Shown here: piece after piece, positions 26,991 through 36,316 of the stretch | Layout of the letters: every line of letters starts with the position of its first letter | Position numbering within the stretch: the first letter of the stretch is position 1 | Assembly (NCBI GenBank): GCA_947631685.1 | Contig: CANRMI010000001.1 | Span: 1-64,000 of the forward strand | Origin: an uncultured Lachnospiraceae bacterium | GTDB taxonomy: Bacteria; Bacillota; Clostridia; Lachnospirales; Lachnospiraceae | DNA length: 64,000 bases | Reading direction: 5' to 3' | Made by a program: the position numbers and the translations under genes | Notes under the pieces: generated by a model | What the model was told of the DNA's origin: nothing | The model's input: only the letters and a program-made list of their open reading frames with translations | The model's database searches: none

Positions 26991-28385
26991 ATGACGAGTA
27001 CACCCGTAACAGCAGGCGTGGGAATGTTTTTTCCCGGTACGCAGGCGGCAGCTTCGGGGCAGGGCGTGGGAACGGGCAGTGCCTTTTCCGATGTTCTGAA
27101 GAACCAGACAGGGCCGGACAGTAAGCCGGAAGCCAATTCGGCGGAAAAGTCCAAAAGCGGAACAGGCTCAGGCAGCAGGGTTTCCGGCAGCGGGGCAGGC
27201 AGAAGAGAAAATCTGCAGACCAAAGAGACGGGCGGCGTGAAGAGCAGGGATCAAAAAACCGGAGAGGTTTCTCCCGAAGACGCGCAGGAACAGGCTCAGG
27301 CGGCAGCGGAGGTTCTGGCAGCTCAGATGCTGGAGCAGACAGCACAGGAATTGGGCATAACTCCTCAGGAAGTGGAACAGATCCTGGACGATCTGGGTAT
27401 GACGCCCATGAATCTGCTGAATGAGACAGATCTGCAGGCAGTGGTATTGGCGGCGGCAGGAGAAACGGACGTCACGGGACTGGTAACCAACGAGCAGCTG
27501 CTCTCGGATTTTAAGCAGTTGAGCGGCACACTCGAAGAACTGACGGCGCAGACAGCGGAAGACACCGGACTTTCCGAAGAAGAGGTGAAGGAGATCTTCG
27601 AAGGACTGACAAAGGAAGCGGTGCCTGAGGAAGCATCCGTACCCGGGCAGGTTCCCGCAGAGGCAGAAGAGGTAACAGCAGATTTCTCCCAGGAAGCCGA
27701 AGAAAAGCCTTTCAGCTTATCGAAAGAGGCAGAGGAAGAGCCTGATGCAGCACAGCAGCTTCTGCAGAGCGAGGAAACCGAAAAGCCCAAAGAGAGTGGC
27801 AGGGACGATTCCGGAAACGCAAACCACGCTTTTCATCAGGAAAACGGTTTCCAGCAGAATTTCAACGCGCAGGTACAGACGGAGGTCTTATCCGACGTCA
27901 GGGAAGCCCAGAGCTATTTCGCCCCCGATACGGAAATGATCATGAACCAGATCACGGATTATATGAGGGCGCAGGTAAGAGAGGGCTTATCCGAACTGGA
28001 TATGCAGCTGCATCCCGCGAGCTTAGGCAATCTGCATGTGAAGCTTACCGCAAAGGAAGGCATGGTGACCGCGCAGTTTACCGCCCAGAACGAAACGGTA
28101 AAGGCGGCGCTGGAGAGCCAGATGATCCAGTTAAAGGAAACCTTTAAGGAGCAGGGCATCAGCGTAGAAGCTATTGAAGTTACCGTGGCAAGCCACCGCT
28201 TCGACGAGAACCTGCAGCAGAATAGCGGCAGGGAAAGCGGAAACGGAGACGGCCGGCCGGCCAGACCAAGAACCCGAAGAATCAATTTAAACGCGTCCGG
28301 CGAGGAAGACATCCTCGAAGAAGAAGACCGTTTGGCAGCAGAAGTACTTGCGGACAACGGCGGAACGGTAGATTATACCGCATAG
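26991..28385 (+). CDS. fliK: Flagellar hook-length control protein FliK
   Basis: 464 residues. FliK measures the hook and switches export specificity. The N-terminal two thirds is low-complexity, Glu/Gln/Ser-rich and flexible, as expected for the ruler; the folded C-terminal Flg_hook domain (about 325-420) has LDMQLHPASLGNLHVKLTAK. AAGGAGG precedes the ATG. Followed by flgD as usual. Confidence 0.9.
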   Translation: MTSTPVTAGVGMFFPGTQAAASGQGVGTGSAFSDVLKNQTGPDSKPEANSAEKSKSGTGSGSRVSGSGAGRRENLQTKETGGVKSRDQKTGEVSPEDAQEQAQAAAEVLAAQMLEQTAQELGITPQEVEQILDDLGMTPMNLLNETDLQAVVLAAAGETDVTGLVTNEQLLSDFKQLSGTLEELTAQTAEDTGLSEEEVKEIFEGLTKEAVPEEASVPGQVPAEAEEVTADFSQEAEEKPFSLSKEAEEEPDAAQQLLQSEETEKPKESGRDDSGNANHAFHQENGFQQNFNAQVQTEVLSDVREAQSYFAPDTEMIMNQITDYMRAQVREGLSELDMQLHPASLGNLHVKLTAKEGMVTAQFTAQNETVKAALESQMIQLKETFKEQGISVEAIEVTVASHRFDENLQQNSGRESGNGDGRPARPRTRRINLNASGEEDILEEEDRLAAEVLADNGGTVDYTA

Positions 28386-28405
28386 GACGGAAAGGAGTAT
28401 AACGC

Positions 28406-29143
28406 ATGAGTTTAGTAGCACCGGTAGAAAACGGCAAGATCGTGGGACAGGAAGAAACCACTTCCGCCACTGCCAAAAGCGGCAACAGCATGGACAAAGA
28501 GGCTTTCTTACAGCTTCTGGTAGCACAGATGCAGTATCAGGATCCTCTGGAGCCCACATCCAATACGGAATACATTTCACAGTACGCGCAGTTCTCACAG
28601 GTAGAGTCCTTACAGACCATGGCAGGCAGCATGGATTTACAGCGCGCCGGTTCCCTGGTAGGCAAGAGCGTATATGTGCAGACCACCACCAGCGAAGGCG
28701 AATCGAAATACGTTGTAGGAAAGGTGGATTACGTTACTTACGAGGGCGGAAAAGCTTACGTTTACATCAATGAGAAGAGATATGCCCTGGATGACGTATC
28801 GACCGTACTGGATGAAGATTATTTCGAAGCATATAACATGGCGATGGATCTGGTAACGGGCATCAACAAACTGCCCAGCATCGGCGCAGTGGATCTGACT
28901 GACGCGGAAGAAATTGACAGACTCAATGAGCTCTATCAGGGAATGAACGATTATCAGAAAGGCTTCGTAGCCGAGGAAAAGGCCAATGCCCTTCAGGCAT
29001 ATGTGGATAGGATAGCGGAATTGAGAAAGGCAGCCGAAGGCAGTGACGACAACACAGGAGACGGAAACGACAAGGTCCAGAACGAAGGCGGCGACAACAC
29101 AGGGGATGACAACACGGGCGACGGAGACGACAAAGGAGTGTAG
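28406..29143 (+). CDS. flgD: Flagellar hook cap protein FlgD with an unusual C-terminal module
   Basis: 245 residues. The N-terminal FlgD domain is clear (EAFLQLLVAQMQYQDPLEP, then TEYISQYAQFSQVESLQTM), and a small beta domain follows to about 140. Residues about 150-210 (DLTDAEEIDRLNELYQGM and then YQKGFVAEEKANALQAYVDR) resemble the helical repeats found in Gram-positive surface proteins rather than the Ig-like FlgD C-domain. The last 30 residues are an acidic DDNTGD repeat tail. The hook scaffold role is secure; the extra module is odd. Confidence 0.88.
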   Translation: MSLVAPVENGKIVGQEETTSATAKSGNSMDKEAFLQLLVAQMQYQDPLEPTSNTEYISQYAQFSQVESLQTMAGSMDLQRAGSLVGKSVYVQTTTSEGESKYVVGKVDYVTYEGGKAYVYINEKRYALDDVSTVLDEDYFEAYNMAMDLVTGINKLPSIGAVDLTDAEEIDRLNELYQGMNDYQKGFVAEEKANALQAYVDRIAELRKAAEGSDDNTGDGNDKVQNEGGDNTGDDNTGDGDDKGV

Positions 29144-29173
29144 GACTGATATTTGACACAGGGAGGTGTTCGC

Positions 29174-29575
29174 ATGAAAGTTACAAACGGCGCTTATCTC
29201 TCTATCGAACAGCTTCAGGACCAGTATCTGCGGCAGACAGTAAAGCCGGGAGCGGTTTTGGAAGAAGGGGCGCTGTCCTTTCAGGAAATACTGGAGCAGA
29301 AGCAGAGCAGATCCGAAGCGGGCACACTGAGATTTTCCAAACACGCTATCGGAAGACTGTCGGACAGAAACATCGAATTGTCAGGCGGCCAGATCAAGAG
29401 GCTGAGCGACGGTGCCAGAAAGGCAGGAGAGAGAGGCATTCAGGAGTCCTTGGTCCTGATGGATGAACTGGCATTCATTGTCAATATACCCAATAAGACG
29501 GTGGTTACGGCAATGGACAGCAGCGAGACACAGGACAATGTATTTACAAATATTGACGGAGCGGTAATTGTATAG
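29174..29575 (+). CDS. Flagellar operon protein of the TIGR02530 type
   Basis: 133 residues. The C-terminal 90 (FSKHAIGRLSDRNIELS to the end) match the conserved small protein found between flgD and flgE in many Firmicutes operons; its role is not well defined. The ATG at 29174 follows GGGAGG; an upstream TTG at 29153 has no good ribosome site. Confidence 0.8.
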   Translation: MKVTNGAYLSIEQLQDQYLRQTVKPGAVLEEGALSFQEILEQKQSRSEAGTLRFSKHAIGRLSDRNIELSGGQIKRLSDGARKAGERGIQESLVLMDELAFIVNIPNKTVVTAMDSSETQDNVFTNIDGAVIV

Positions 29576-29655
29576 CCGGACCTTTTTTGGAGGCTATGGT
29601 TTCCCGAATGACAGAAGGAAACAGACGGTTCCGACAGACAGGAGGTCACTTAATT

Positions 29656-31365
29656 ATGATGAGATCACTTTTTTCTGGTGTAGCAGGTTTGAAAACACAC
29701 CAGACCAGAATGGACGTTATCGGTAACAATATTGCCAACGTAAACACAACTGCATACAAATCCAGTTCCATGGTATTCAGCGAACTGATCAGCCAGACCA
29801 TACAGAGAGCATCCGGTCCTAACGCCACGACCGGAACGGGCGGTATCAACGCGCGCCAGATCGGTCTGGGTGTGCAGACCGGCGCCATCAACGTCAACAT
29901 CACGGGACAGGGTGCCGCGCAGTCCACAGGCAATCCCTTTGATATTATGATCAGCGGCAGTTCCCTTTTCGTTGTCAGCAACGGCAGCGAGAACTTCTTT
30001 ACCAGGGACGGCTCTTTCTATGTGGACGCCGCGGGCAATCTGGCTATGACCAGCAACGGTTACAATGTAATGGGCTGGGGTGTGGATGAAGAGACGCAGA
30101 AGATTAAACAGGATACGGTAACGGCGCTGCGTATTATGAGCGAAGCCAATATGACCTATCCCCCTGAAGCCACCAGCAAGGCTTATGTATCCGGTATCAT
30201 CGACAAGCATAACGCGGATGTGACCAGTGACGCGGGCAAGGCTATTAACTTGAACTTTTTTGACGCCCTGGGTTATACCTATACGGCAAAGCTGGTGATC
30301 AAGCAGTCCGCGGACGACTCCAACTACAGCGTGGAGCTTTCCAAGATCTTGGACTCCGAGGGCAACGAAGTGGACATCAGCGGCGTGGATATGGCGGAGC
30401 TGTTCGGTGCCAACACCTCCCAGGCGGTCAATACTTCCGTAAAGCTGGATGATGCCGCGTATAAATGGGAGGGAAAGATACTGAAGACCGCAAGTGAGCC
30501 GTCGGAAGAGGTCTGCGACTTGGCAAAGGCTTTCGGAGGCGATGCGGCACAGGCCCAGGAGGCACTGGATAATCTGGCCAAGGCTTACGGTTACGAAGGC
30601 TCCACCGATGAATTTTTAAATCTGACGGTAGGTACGGGCGGTAATACCTATACGGTACGCCAGCTCTTCCAGAATCTGCAGAGTGGTACAGAACCTAATT
30701 TCAATACTTTAAATCCGGAGGATATGGAGGGAGATGTAACCAATTTTGACCTGAATGCCTTTGACACCACGGGGCGTAATTTCGCCGGCGTGAATCTGGT
30801 ATACGACGGGGACAACGGTAAATTCATCGGGGTGAACGGATCCCCCACCATGAAGAACGCGTCCCTGAGACTTTCCGCTCTGGGCGGCAACTTCTCCGAT
30901 ATTGAAATTGATTTCTCCACCAGCTCCAACTACAACAACAACGGTACCTGTACCGTGAACGCTACCGCCGGCGATCTGGACGGTCTGGGCATGGGGCGAG
31001 AGCTGGGACAGATGAGCGGCGTTTCCATTCAGCAGAACGGTATGATCTACGCGGCTTACGACAACGGTATGACCAGACTGCTGGGACAGATCGCGGTAGC
31101 GGAATTTGCCAATATGTCCGGTCTGGAGAGAGTGGGAGAGAACCTTTACTCCGCGACCATGAATTCCGGCGAGTTTGACGGCATTGGCGTGGACATTACC
31201 GCGAACGGCGGCAAGATGACCACCGGACAGCTGGAAATGAGCAACGTGGATCTGTCACAGGAATTTACGGAAATGATTACCACCCAGCGTGGTTTCCAGG
31301 CTAACAGCCGTATCATCACCGTATCCGATACCCTGTTGGAGGAGCTCACCAATCTGAAGAGATAA
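29656..31365 (+). CDS. flgE: Flagellar hook protein FlgE
   Basis: About 569 residues. FlgE polymerises into the hook. The N-terminal D0 motif (FSGVAGLKTHQTRMDVIGNN) and the C-terminal D0 motif (FTEMITTQRGFQANSRIITV) are conserved. The middle 350 residues form the variable surface domains, longer than in Bacillus. ATG 29656 lies 9 bases after AGGAGGT; further in-frame starts upstream to 29587 are not supported. Alternative names in the FlgE/F/G family are possible but position after flgD favours FlgE. Confidence 0.92.
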   Translation: MMRSLFSGVAGLKTHQTRMDVIGNNIANVNTTAYKSSSMVFSELISQTIQRASGPNATTGTGGINARQIGLGVQTGAINVNITGQGAAQSTGNPFDIMISGSSLFVVSNGSENFFTRDGSFYVDAAGNLAMTSNGYNVMGWGVDEETQKIKQDTVTALRIMSEANMTYPPEATSKAYVSGIIDKHNADVTSDAGKAINLNFFDALGYTYTAKLVIKQSADDSNYSVELSKILDSEGNEVDISGVDMAELFGANTSQAVNTSVKLDDAAYKWEGKILKTASEPSEEVCDLAKAFGGDAAQAQEALDNLAKAYGYEGSTDEFLNLTVGTGGNTYTVRQLFQNLQSGTEPNFNTLNPEDMEGDVTNFDLNAFDTTGRNFAGVNLVYDGDNGKFIGVNGSPTMKNASLRLSALGGNFSDIEIDFSTSSNYNNNGTCTVNATAGDLDGLGMGRELGQMSGVSIQQNGMIYAAYDNGMTRLLGQIAVAEFANMSGLERVGENLYSATMNSGEFDGIGVDITANGGKMTTGQLEMSNVDLSQEFTEMITTQRGFQANSRIITVSDTLLEELTNLKR

Positions 31366-31383
31366 TTGATTTATGAATATAAG

Positions 31384-31418
31384 GGAAAAAGGACAGGCAT
31401 GGCGCCTGCCCTTTTTCC
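31384..31418 (+). terminator. Intra-operon hairpin terminator after flgE
   Basis: GGAAAAAGGACAGGC (31384-31398), five bases, then GCCTGCCCTTTTTCC (31404-31418) pair with one mismatch. The T-run is part of the stem. It likely attenuates transcription between the hook genes and the stator/switch genes, lowering downstream expression relative to flgE. Confidence 0.6.
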
Positions 31419-31446
31419 GGTTTGAGCAGAATAAGGGAGGCGGCCT

Positions 31447-31632
31447 ATGATAGAAGTGACCAAAATGAACGGACAGAAAATCCTGATCAATCCCGATCTG
31501 ATAGAATTGGTGGAGGATACGCCGGATACGGTGATGACCCTGACCACCGGGCGAAAAATAATTGTAAAAGAAAGTAGACAAGAGATAAAAAATTTAGTAA
31601 AATTGTATAGACAGGAGTTTTATTCAGGTTAA
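31447..31632 (+). CDS. flbD: FlbD family small flagellar protein
   Basis: 61 residues, beginning MIEVTKMNGQKILINPDLIE, which is the standard Firmicutes FlbD/SwrD-like start. The Bacillus counterpart raises stator power; that role here is by analogy. AAGGGAGG precedes the ATG. Placed just before motA, as expected. Confidence 0.9.
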   Translation: MIEVTKMNGQKILINPDLIELVEDTPDTVMTLTTGRKIIVKESRQEIKNLVKLYRQEFYSG

Positions 31633-31692
31633 TGTGAAGAATTTGTTTACATATCCTACGCGATTACCATAGAAAACGGCAGGTGGATACAA

Positions 31693-32496
31693 GTGGATAT
31701 AGCATCAATTTTAGGATTGGTTCTGTGCTTCGGTATGCTGGCGTTCGGAATCATTCAGGCAACGAGGGGCGATATGTCCGCTATTAAGACATATCTGGAC
31801 GTACCTTCGATCTTTATCACCTTTGGCGGTTCCTTTGCCGCCGTATTGGCATCCAATACCCTGAAGAGCTTTGTGGGAGGACTGAAGAGCTTTTCTCTGG
31901 TGTTGAAGCAGCCTCAGGACAATACGCCTGAGATGATAAGCAATATCATCAATTTATCCAATGTGGCCCGTAAGGAGGGACTGCTTTCTCTGGAAGAGGC
32001 CGCGGAAGATTTGAACGACGAGTTCCTGAAAAAGGGAATACTGCTGATCGTGGACGGTACGGATCCGGAACTGGTACGGGCCATTCTGGAGACGGAATTA
32101 GTCAGCATGGATACCCGTCACAAAGAGAGAATCGGTTTCTGGGAAGGCCTGGGCGCCATGGGCCCCGCGTGGGGTATGATCGGTACGCTGGTAGGCCTTG
32201 TCAACATGTTAAATAATATGGAAGACGCGTCCACCATCGGTCCGCAGATGGCGGTCGCGCTGATCACGACACTGTATGGCTCCCTTTTGGCCAACTGGAT
32301 CTGTACGCCGGTAGCCAATAAGCTCAAAAGCCGGAACGAAACGGAAATGCAGCAGAGGGAGATCATGATAGAGGGGCTTTTGTCCATACAGGCAGGAGAG
32401 AATCCCCGTGTTATTGAAGAAAAGCTGAAGTCCTTTGTAGCGCCTGTGGACAGGGCTGTCGCCGCGCAGGAAGACGGAGGTGAGGAGGATGGCTAA
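31693..32496 (+). CDS. motA: Flagellar stator protein MotA
   Basis: 267 residues with four membrane segments (about 2-22, 35-52, 152-172, 183-205) and a large cytoplasmic loop between the second and third. MotA conducts ions with MotB and pushes on FliG. GLGAMGPAWGMIGTLVGLV is the conserved third segment. The start is GTG 31693. It overlaps motB by a few bases. Confidence 0.95.
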   Translation: MDIASILGLVLCFGMLAFGIIQATRGDMSAIKTYLDVPSIFITFGGSFAAVLASNTLKSFVGGLKSFSLVLKQPQDNTPEMISNIINLSNVARKEGLLSLEEAAEDLNDEFLKKGILLIVDGTDPELVRAILETELVSMDTRHKERIGFWEGLGAMGPAWGMIGTLVGLVNMLNNMEDASTIGPQMAVALITTLYGSLLANWICTPVANKLKSRNETEMQQREIMIEGLLSIQAGENPRVIEEKLKSFVAPVDRAVAAQEDGGEEDG

Positions 32497-33316
32497 GCGG
32501 AAAGAGGAAACACCGGCACCTGGCGCGCCCGCGTGGACAGCGACCTTTGGTGATCTGATGAATCTGCTGCTCTGTTTTTTTGTCCTCCTGTTTTCCATGT
32601 CTACCCTGGATGAAAAGAAATGGCAGGAGGTAGTGGCCTCCTTTAGCCAGACCTTTTCCATATTCAACGGCGGGGCCACCGCTATCGGCGAAGGCATTTT
32701 GATCAGCAACGGCGTCAGCCAGCTGAACGAGCTGGATGAATACATCAACAGTACCGGCTATGAGGCCGATGACAGCGACGCTGAGGAGTACGATAAGGAG
32801 AATACCTTAGAGGGCGCCATGGAGCAGATCGAGGCAGCCAAGCTCCAGGAGTCGGAAGAGATGGCGGAAATGGTGGAGGAAATGGTGCAGGAAAGCCAGA
32901 TGTCCGATGCCATCAATGTGGAGTTTAATGCCCAGTATGTACAGCTTACCTTAAAGGGCGCGCTGCTTTTTGATTCCGGCAAGGCGGACATCAGGGAGGA
33001 CGCGATGCCGGTGCTGGATAAAGTGGGCGTAATTTTGGAAAAATATTCCGGCAACATCATTGAGATAGAGGGACATACGGACAATGTGCCCATAAGCGGC
33101 GGGCGGTTCGCGGACAACAGCGAGTTGAGCTGCGCGAGGGCCCTTTCCGTGTTCAATTATTTTCTGGAAACCACCAGCCTGGATCCTTCCCTGATCAAGT
33201 ACGCCGGACGGGGCGAATACGTGCCCGTGGCCGACAACTCTACGCCGGAGGGCAGGGCGCGCAACAGGCGTGTGGAGATCCGGATCTATAACGATCTAAG
33301 TACAAGAACCTACTAA
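32489..33316 (+). CDS. motB: Flagellar stator protein MotB
   Basis: About 275 residues. One membrane segment at about 17-37 contains FGDLMNLLLCFFVLLFSM, where the Asp binds the driving ion. The C-terminal OmpA-like peptidoglycan anchor has LLFDSGKADIREDAMPVL and EIEGHTDNVPI. ATG 32489 follows GGAGG; the frame overlaps the motA stop. Confidence 0.96.
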   Translation: MAKRKEETPAPGAPAWTATFGDLMNLLLCFFVLLFSMSTLDEKKWQEVVASFSQTFSIFNGGATAIGEGILISNGVSQLNELDEYINSTGYEADDSDAEEYDKENTLEGAMEQIEAAKLQESEEMAEMVEEMVQESQMSDAINVEFNAQYVQLTLKGALLFDSGKADIREDAMPVLDKVGVILEKYSGNIIEIEGHTDNVPISGGRFADNSELSCARALSVFNYFLETTSLDPSLIKYAGRGEYVPVADNSTPEGRARNRRVEIRIYNDLSTRTY

Positions 33317-33330
33317 TAGGAGATACTATT

Positions 33331-33855
33331 ATGAAGAAGAACCTGATGTCAATACTGATTCTGGCGCTGTTAATGGTAAATATCGTGCTGACGGCCATCA
33401 TGATGTTCAGCGTGACCGGCGCCATGAAGAGTACTACCGCGCTGGTGGGGCGGATCGCTTCCGTTCTGGATCTGGAGCTGAACTTAGGAGCAGACGAAGA
33501 GGCGGTGCCCATTGACAATATTGTGATCTATGATATAGCGGAGCCTATGACAATCCCGTTGAAACTCAGTCCCACTGCGGAGGAAGGAGAATCCAATCCC
33601 AAGCAGATCTATATCAGGATTTCCGTATCCCTGCAAATGGATAAGACCAACGAGGATTACAAGAAATACGGCGAATCCCTCGCTACCAACGAGAGCCTGA
33701 TAAGGGGCGAGATCATCGAGGTCATATCCTCCTATACCTTAGAGGAGTTTCAGAGAGATACGGACGGTGTCCGCAGTGAGATCCTGGCAAGGCTGCGCAG
33801 GCTCTATGATTCTGATTTCATCTATAAGGTAGTGTTCAGCGACTATACCTACTAA
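33331..33855 (+). CDS. fliL: Flagellar basal-body associated protein FliL
   Basis: 174 residues. One N-terminal membrane segment (about 5-30) and an extracytoplasmic domain with the FliL pattern of alternating strands and a final KVVFSDYTY. FliL rings the stator and improves torque. Starts 14 bases after motB. Confidence 0.88.
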   Translation: MKKNLMSILILALLMVNIVLTAIMMFSVTGAMKSTTALVGRIASVLDLELNLGADEEAVPIDNIVIYDIAEPMTIPLKLSPTAEEGESNPKQIYIRISVSLQMDKTNEDYKKYGESLATNESLIRGEIIEVISSYTLEEFQRDTDGVRSEILARLRRLYDSDFIYKVVFSDYTY

Positions 33856-33915
33856 ACTGCCGGACGGTACCCGATGCGGATACCATGAAAGAAAGAAGGC
33901 GGGAGGTGAACCAGA

Positions 33916-34896
33916 ATGGGCGAGGTATTGTCCCAAAACGAAATAGATAACCTGCTCAAGGCTTTATCCACAGGCGAGTTAGATGTGGAAGAAATGCAGG
34001 GCTCCAATGAAAAGCAGGTAAAGAATTATGACTTTAAGCGCCCGGCCAAGTTTTCAAAAGAGCATTTAAGGACTATGGAGATCATTTTTGAGCACTACGG
34101 ACGTCTGCTTTCCACCAATCTGCCGGTGTATCTGCGGCGGAATGTACAGGTCAGTGTGGCCAGCTCGGAAACGGTTACTTTTTCCGAATTTACCAACGCG
34201 CTTTCCAATCCGGTCATTATGGGCATCATTACCATGGCGCCCCTTACCGGTGACATCATCATGGATATTTCCCCCAATCTGGGATACGCCATGATAGACC
34301 GTATGCTGGGCGGCGCGGGCGAATCCCTGGATAAGAACAGGGAATTTTCGGAAATAGAGCTGACGATTTTGGAAAAAATGATCATTATCTGCATGAATCT
34401 GCTGCGGGAACCCTGGAAAAATGTATTGAGCATCAATCCGGTCTTAAACAGGCTGGAAACCAATCCCCAGTTCGCGCAGATCATTTCCCCCAACGATATG
34501 GTTGCCATTGTAACCCTGAATCTGAAGGTGGGTGAGGTGCAGGGATTTATGAACATGTGTCTTCCCTTTTTTACGCTGGAAGAGATCATGGATAAATTGA
34601 ATACAAGATACTGGTACGCCAATATGCAGGAGAGGCGGGATGAAAATTATGACGAGTATATCGAATCCCTGCTTCGCAAGGTGGATGTACCGGTAAAAGC
34701 GGTTTTGGGCAGGAGCACCGTTTCGGTGGGCGATTTCGCGAACCTGCAGGCGGGGGATGTGATACGCTTAGACAGCCATGTGGACAGCGAACTGTCCGTC
34801 TATGTGGGTAATATCCGGAAGTTTACGGCAATGCCCGGAGCCAGCAAAGATAAATACGCCGTGAGAGTCACTTCGGTAATCAGAGAGGGGGAATAA
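33916..34896 (+). CDS. fliM: Flagellar motor switch protein FliM
   Basis: 326 residues. The N-terminal EVLSQNEIDNLLKAL is the CheY-P binding peptide; the CheC-like middle domain (about 45-235) and SpoA/FliN-like C-terminal domain (about 240-320) follow. FliM makes the C-ring and receives the chemotaxis signal. GGGAGGTG precedes the ATG. Confidence 0.97.
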   Translation: MGEVLSQNEIDNLLKALSTGELDVEEMQGSNEKQVKNYDFKRPAKFSKEHLRTMEIIFEHYGRLLSTNLPVYLRRNVQVSVASSETVTFSEFTNALSNPVIMGIITMAPLTGDIIMDISPNLGYAMIDRMLGGAGESLDKNREFSEIELTILEKMIIICMNLLREPWKNVLSINPVLNRLETNPQFAQIISPNDMVAIVTLNLKVGEVQGFMNMCLPFFTLEEIMDKLNTRYWYANMQERRDENYDEYIESLLRKVDVPVKAVLGRSTVSVGDFANLQAGDVIRLDSHVDSELSVYVGNIRKFTAMPGASKDKYAVRVTSVIREGE

Positions 34897-34899
34897 GGC

Positions 34900-36291
34900 A
34901 TGGATGGCGGTATGTTATCCCAGGATGAAATAAACGCGCTGCTGAGCGGAATGGATCTGTCGGACCCGCCCGCGGACGAAGCGTCTGCCTCATCGAACAC
35001 TGCCCAGGCGGCGGATTCGGAAATCGACGAGAGCCTCCTGTCGGATGTGGAAAGGGATGCGGTAGGGGAAGTGGCCAATATCAGTATGGGTTCCTCCGCG
35101 ACCACACTCTATTCGCTGGTAAACAGAAAAGTAAATATCACCACGCCCACCGTTACGCTGACCAACTGGGCGGGCGTGCTGGCGGAATATGAAAAGCCCT
35201 GTGTTTTTATCCAGATCAAATATACCCAGGGGCTGGACGGCAGCAATATCCTGGTGCTGCGGGAAAACGACGTCAAGATCATCACCGACCTGATGATGGG
35301 CGGCGACGGCACCAATACGGAGGGGGAACTGGGTGAGCTCCACTTGAGCGCCATTTCCGAAGCTATGAACCAGATGATGGGTTCGGCGGCCACCTCTCTT
35401 TCCACCATGCTGGGCATTATGATAGACATCAGCCCGCCGGACGCCAGTCTGGTAGATCTGACGGCTTTCCAAAGCGGCAGCGATATTGCCAGTTTCCTGG
35501 GCGGCACTTTTGTAAAAGTAGCTTTCCGTATGGAAATCGGCGATCTGGTAAACAGTACCATTATGCAGCTTTATCCGGTGGATTTCGCGAAAGAGATCGT
35601 AGAGACCTTTATCAATCAGCAGATGGGCGGAAGTGTTGATACAGCCGCACCGGCTCCGGAACCTGAACCCGCAGCACCTCTGGCAGCGGATACTTTTGGT
35701 TCGCCCCAGTCCGGAGATATGATGGGAGCCTCTCCAATGGGAAGTCCTCAAATGGGAGCGCCTCAGATGGGCAATCCCCAAATGGGGATGCCGATGGGCG
35801 GTTACCAGCCGGAAATGCAGATGAACAATTTTGCCATGGGCAATCCTCAAATGGGAAATCCCCAGATGGGCAATCCCCAAATGGGCAATCCCCAAATGGG
35901 CAATCCCCAAATGGGGATGCCAATGGGTGCTTCCCAGATGCAGATGTATATGCCGCCCCAGATGAACGGTTTCCCCATGGGAAATCCCCAGCAGGGGGTC
36001 AATGTACAGCCTGCCCAGTTCCAGAACTTTTCAAACGACTACGGAAATGGGGGCGCGCAGGAAAATATCGGCCTGATCATGGATGTCCCCCTGGAAGTGA
36101 CAGTGGAATTGGGACGGACCACAAAATCCATTTCCGATATTCTGGATTTTGCGCCGGGAACCATTATAGAGCTGGACAGAATCGCGGGTGAACCCATAGA
36201 CGTGCTGGTGAACGGCAAGTTTGTGGCCAAAGGCGAGGTTGTGGTAATCGAGGAGAGTTTCGGTATCCGGGTAACGGAAATCATCAAATAA
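34900..36291 (+). CDS. fliY: Flagellar motor switch phosphatase FliY (FliN-containing) with MGNPQ repeats
   Basis: 463 residues. MLSQDEINALLSGMD is a second CheY-P binding peptide. The CheC-like domain (about 45-245) has both phosphatase motifs (DAVGEVANISMGSSA, SAISEAMNQMMGSAA), so FliY should dephosphorylate CheY-P at the switch. The C-terminal 80 residues are a FliN domain (LEVTVELGRTTKSISDIL). Between them lie about 120 residues of Met/Gly/Asn/Pro/Gln repeats (about 275-375), an uncommon linker. Starts 3 bases after fliM. Confidence 0.95.
   Translation: MDGGMLSQDEINALLSGMDLSDPPADEASASSNTAQAADSEIDESLLSDVERDAVGEVANISMGSSATTLYSLVNRKVNITTPTVTLTNWAGVLAEYEKPCVFIQIKYTQGLDGSNILVLRENDVKIITDLMMGGDGTNTEGELGELHLSAISEAMNQMMGSAATSLSTMLGIMIDISPPDASLVDLTAFQSGSDIASFLGGTFVKVAFRMEIGDLVNSTIMQLYPVDFAKEIVETFINQQMGGSVDTAAPAPEPEPAAPLAADTFGSPQSGDMMGASPMGSPQMGAPQMGNPQMGMPMGGYQPEMQMNNFAMGNPQMGNPQMGNPQMGNPQMGNPQMGMPMGASQMQMYMPPQMNGFPMGNPQQGVNVQPAQFQNFSNDYGNGGAQENIGLIMDVPLEVTVELGRTTKSISDILDFAPGTIIELDRIAGEPIDVLVNGKFVAKGEVVVIEESFGIRVTEIIK
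35737..35925 (+). repeat. 15-base tandem repeat inside fliY (MGNPQ units)
   Basis: Units of 15 bases encode MG(N/S/A)PQ. Three occur at 35737-35781, and five in tandem at 35836-35910 (ATGGGCAATCCCCAA and close variants), then a partial unit. Three of the five tandem units are identical, so the array is recent or actively homogenised. Confidence 0.85.
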
Positions 36292-36316
36292 TACAAAGAA
36301 AATAAGGAGTGGAAAA

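Noticed and set aside
26991..28385. Antisense frames over fliK, flgD and cheA of 90-290 residues
   Set aside because: Ser/Ala/Arg-rich shadows caused by biased codons; no ribosome sites or domains.
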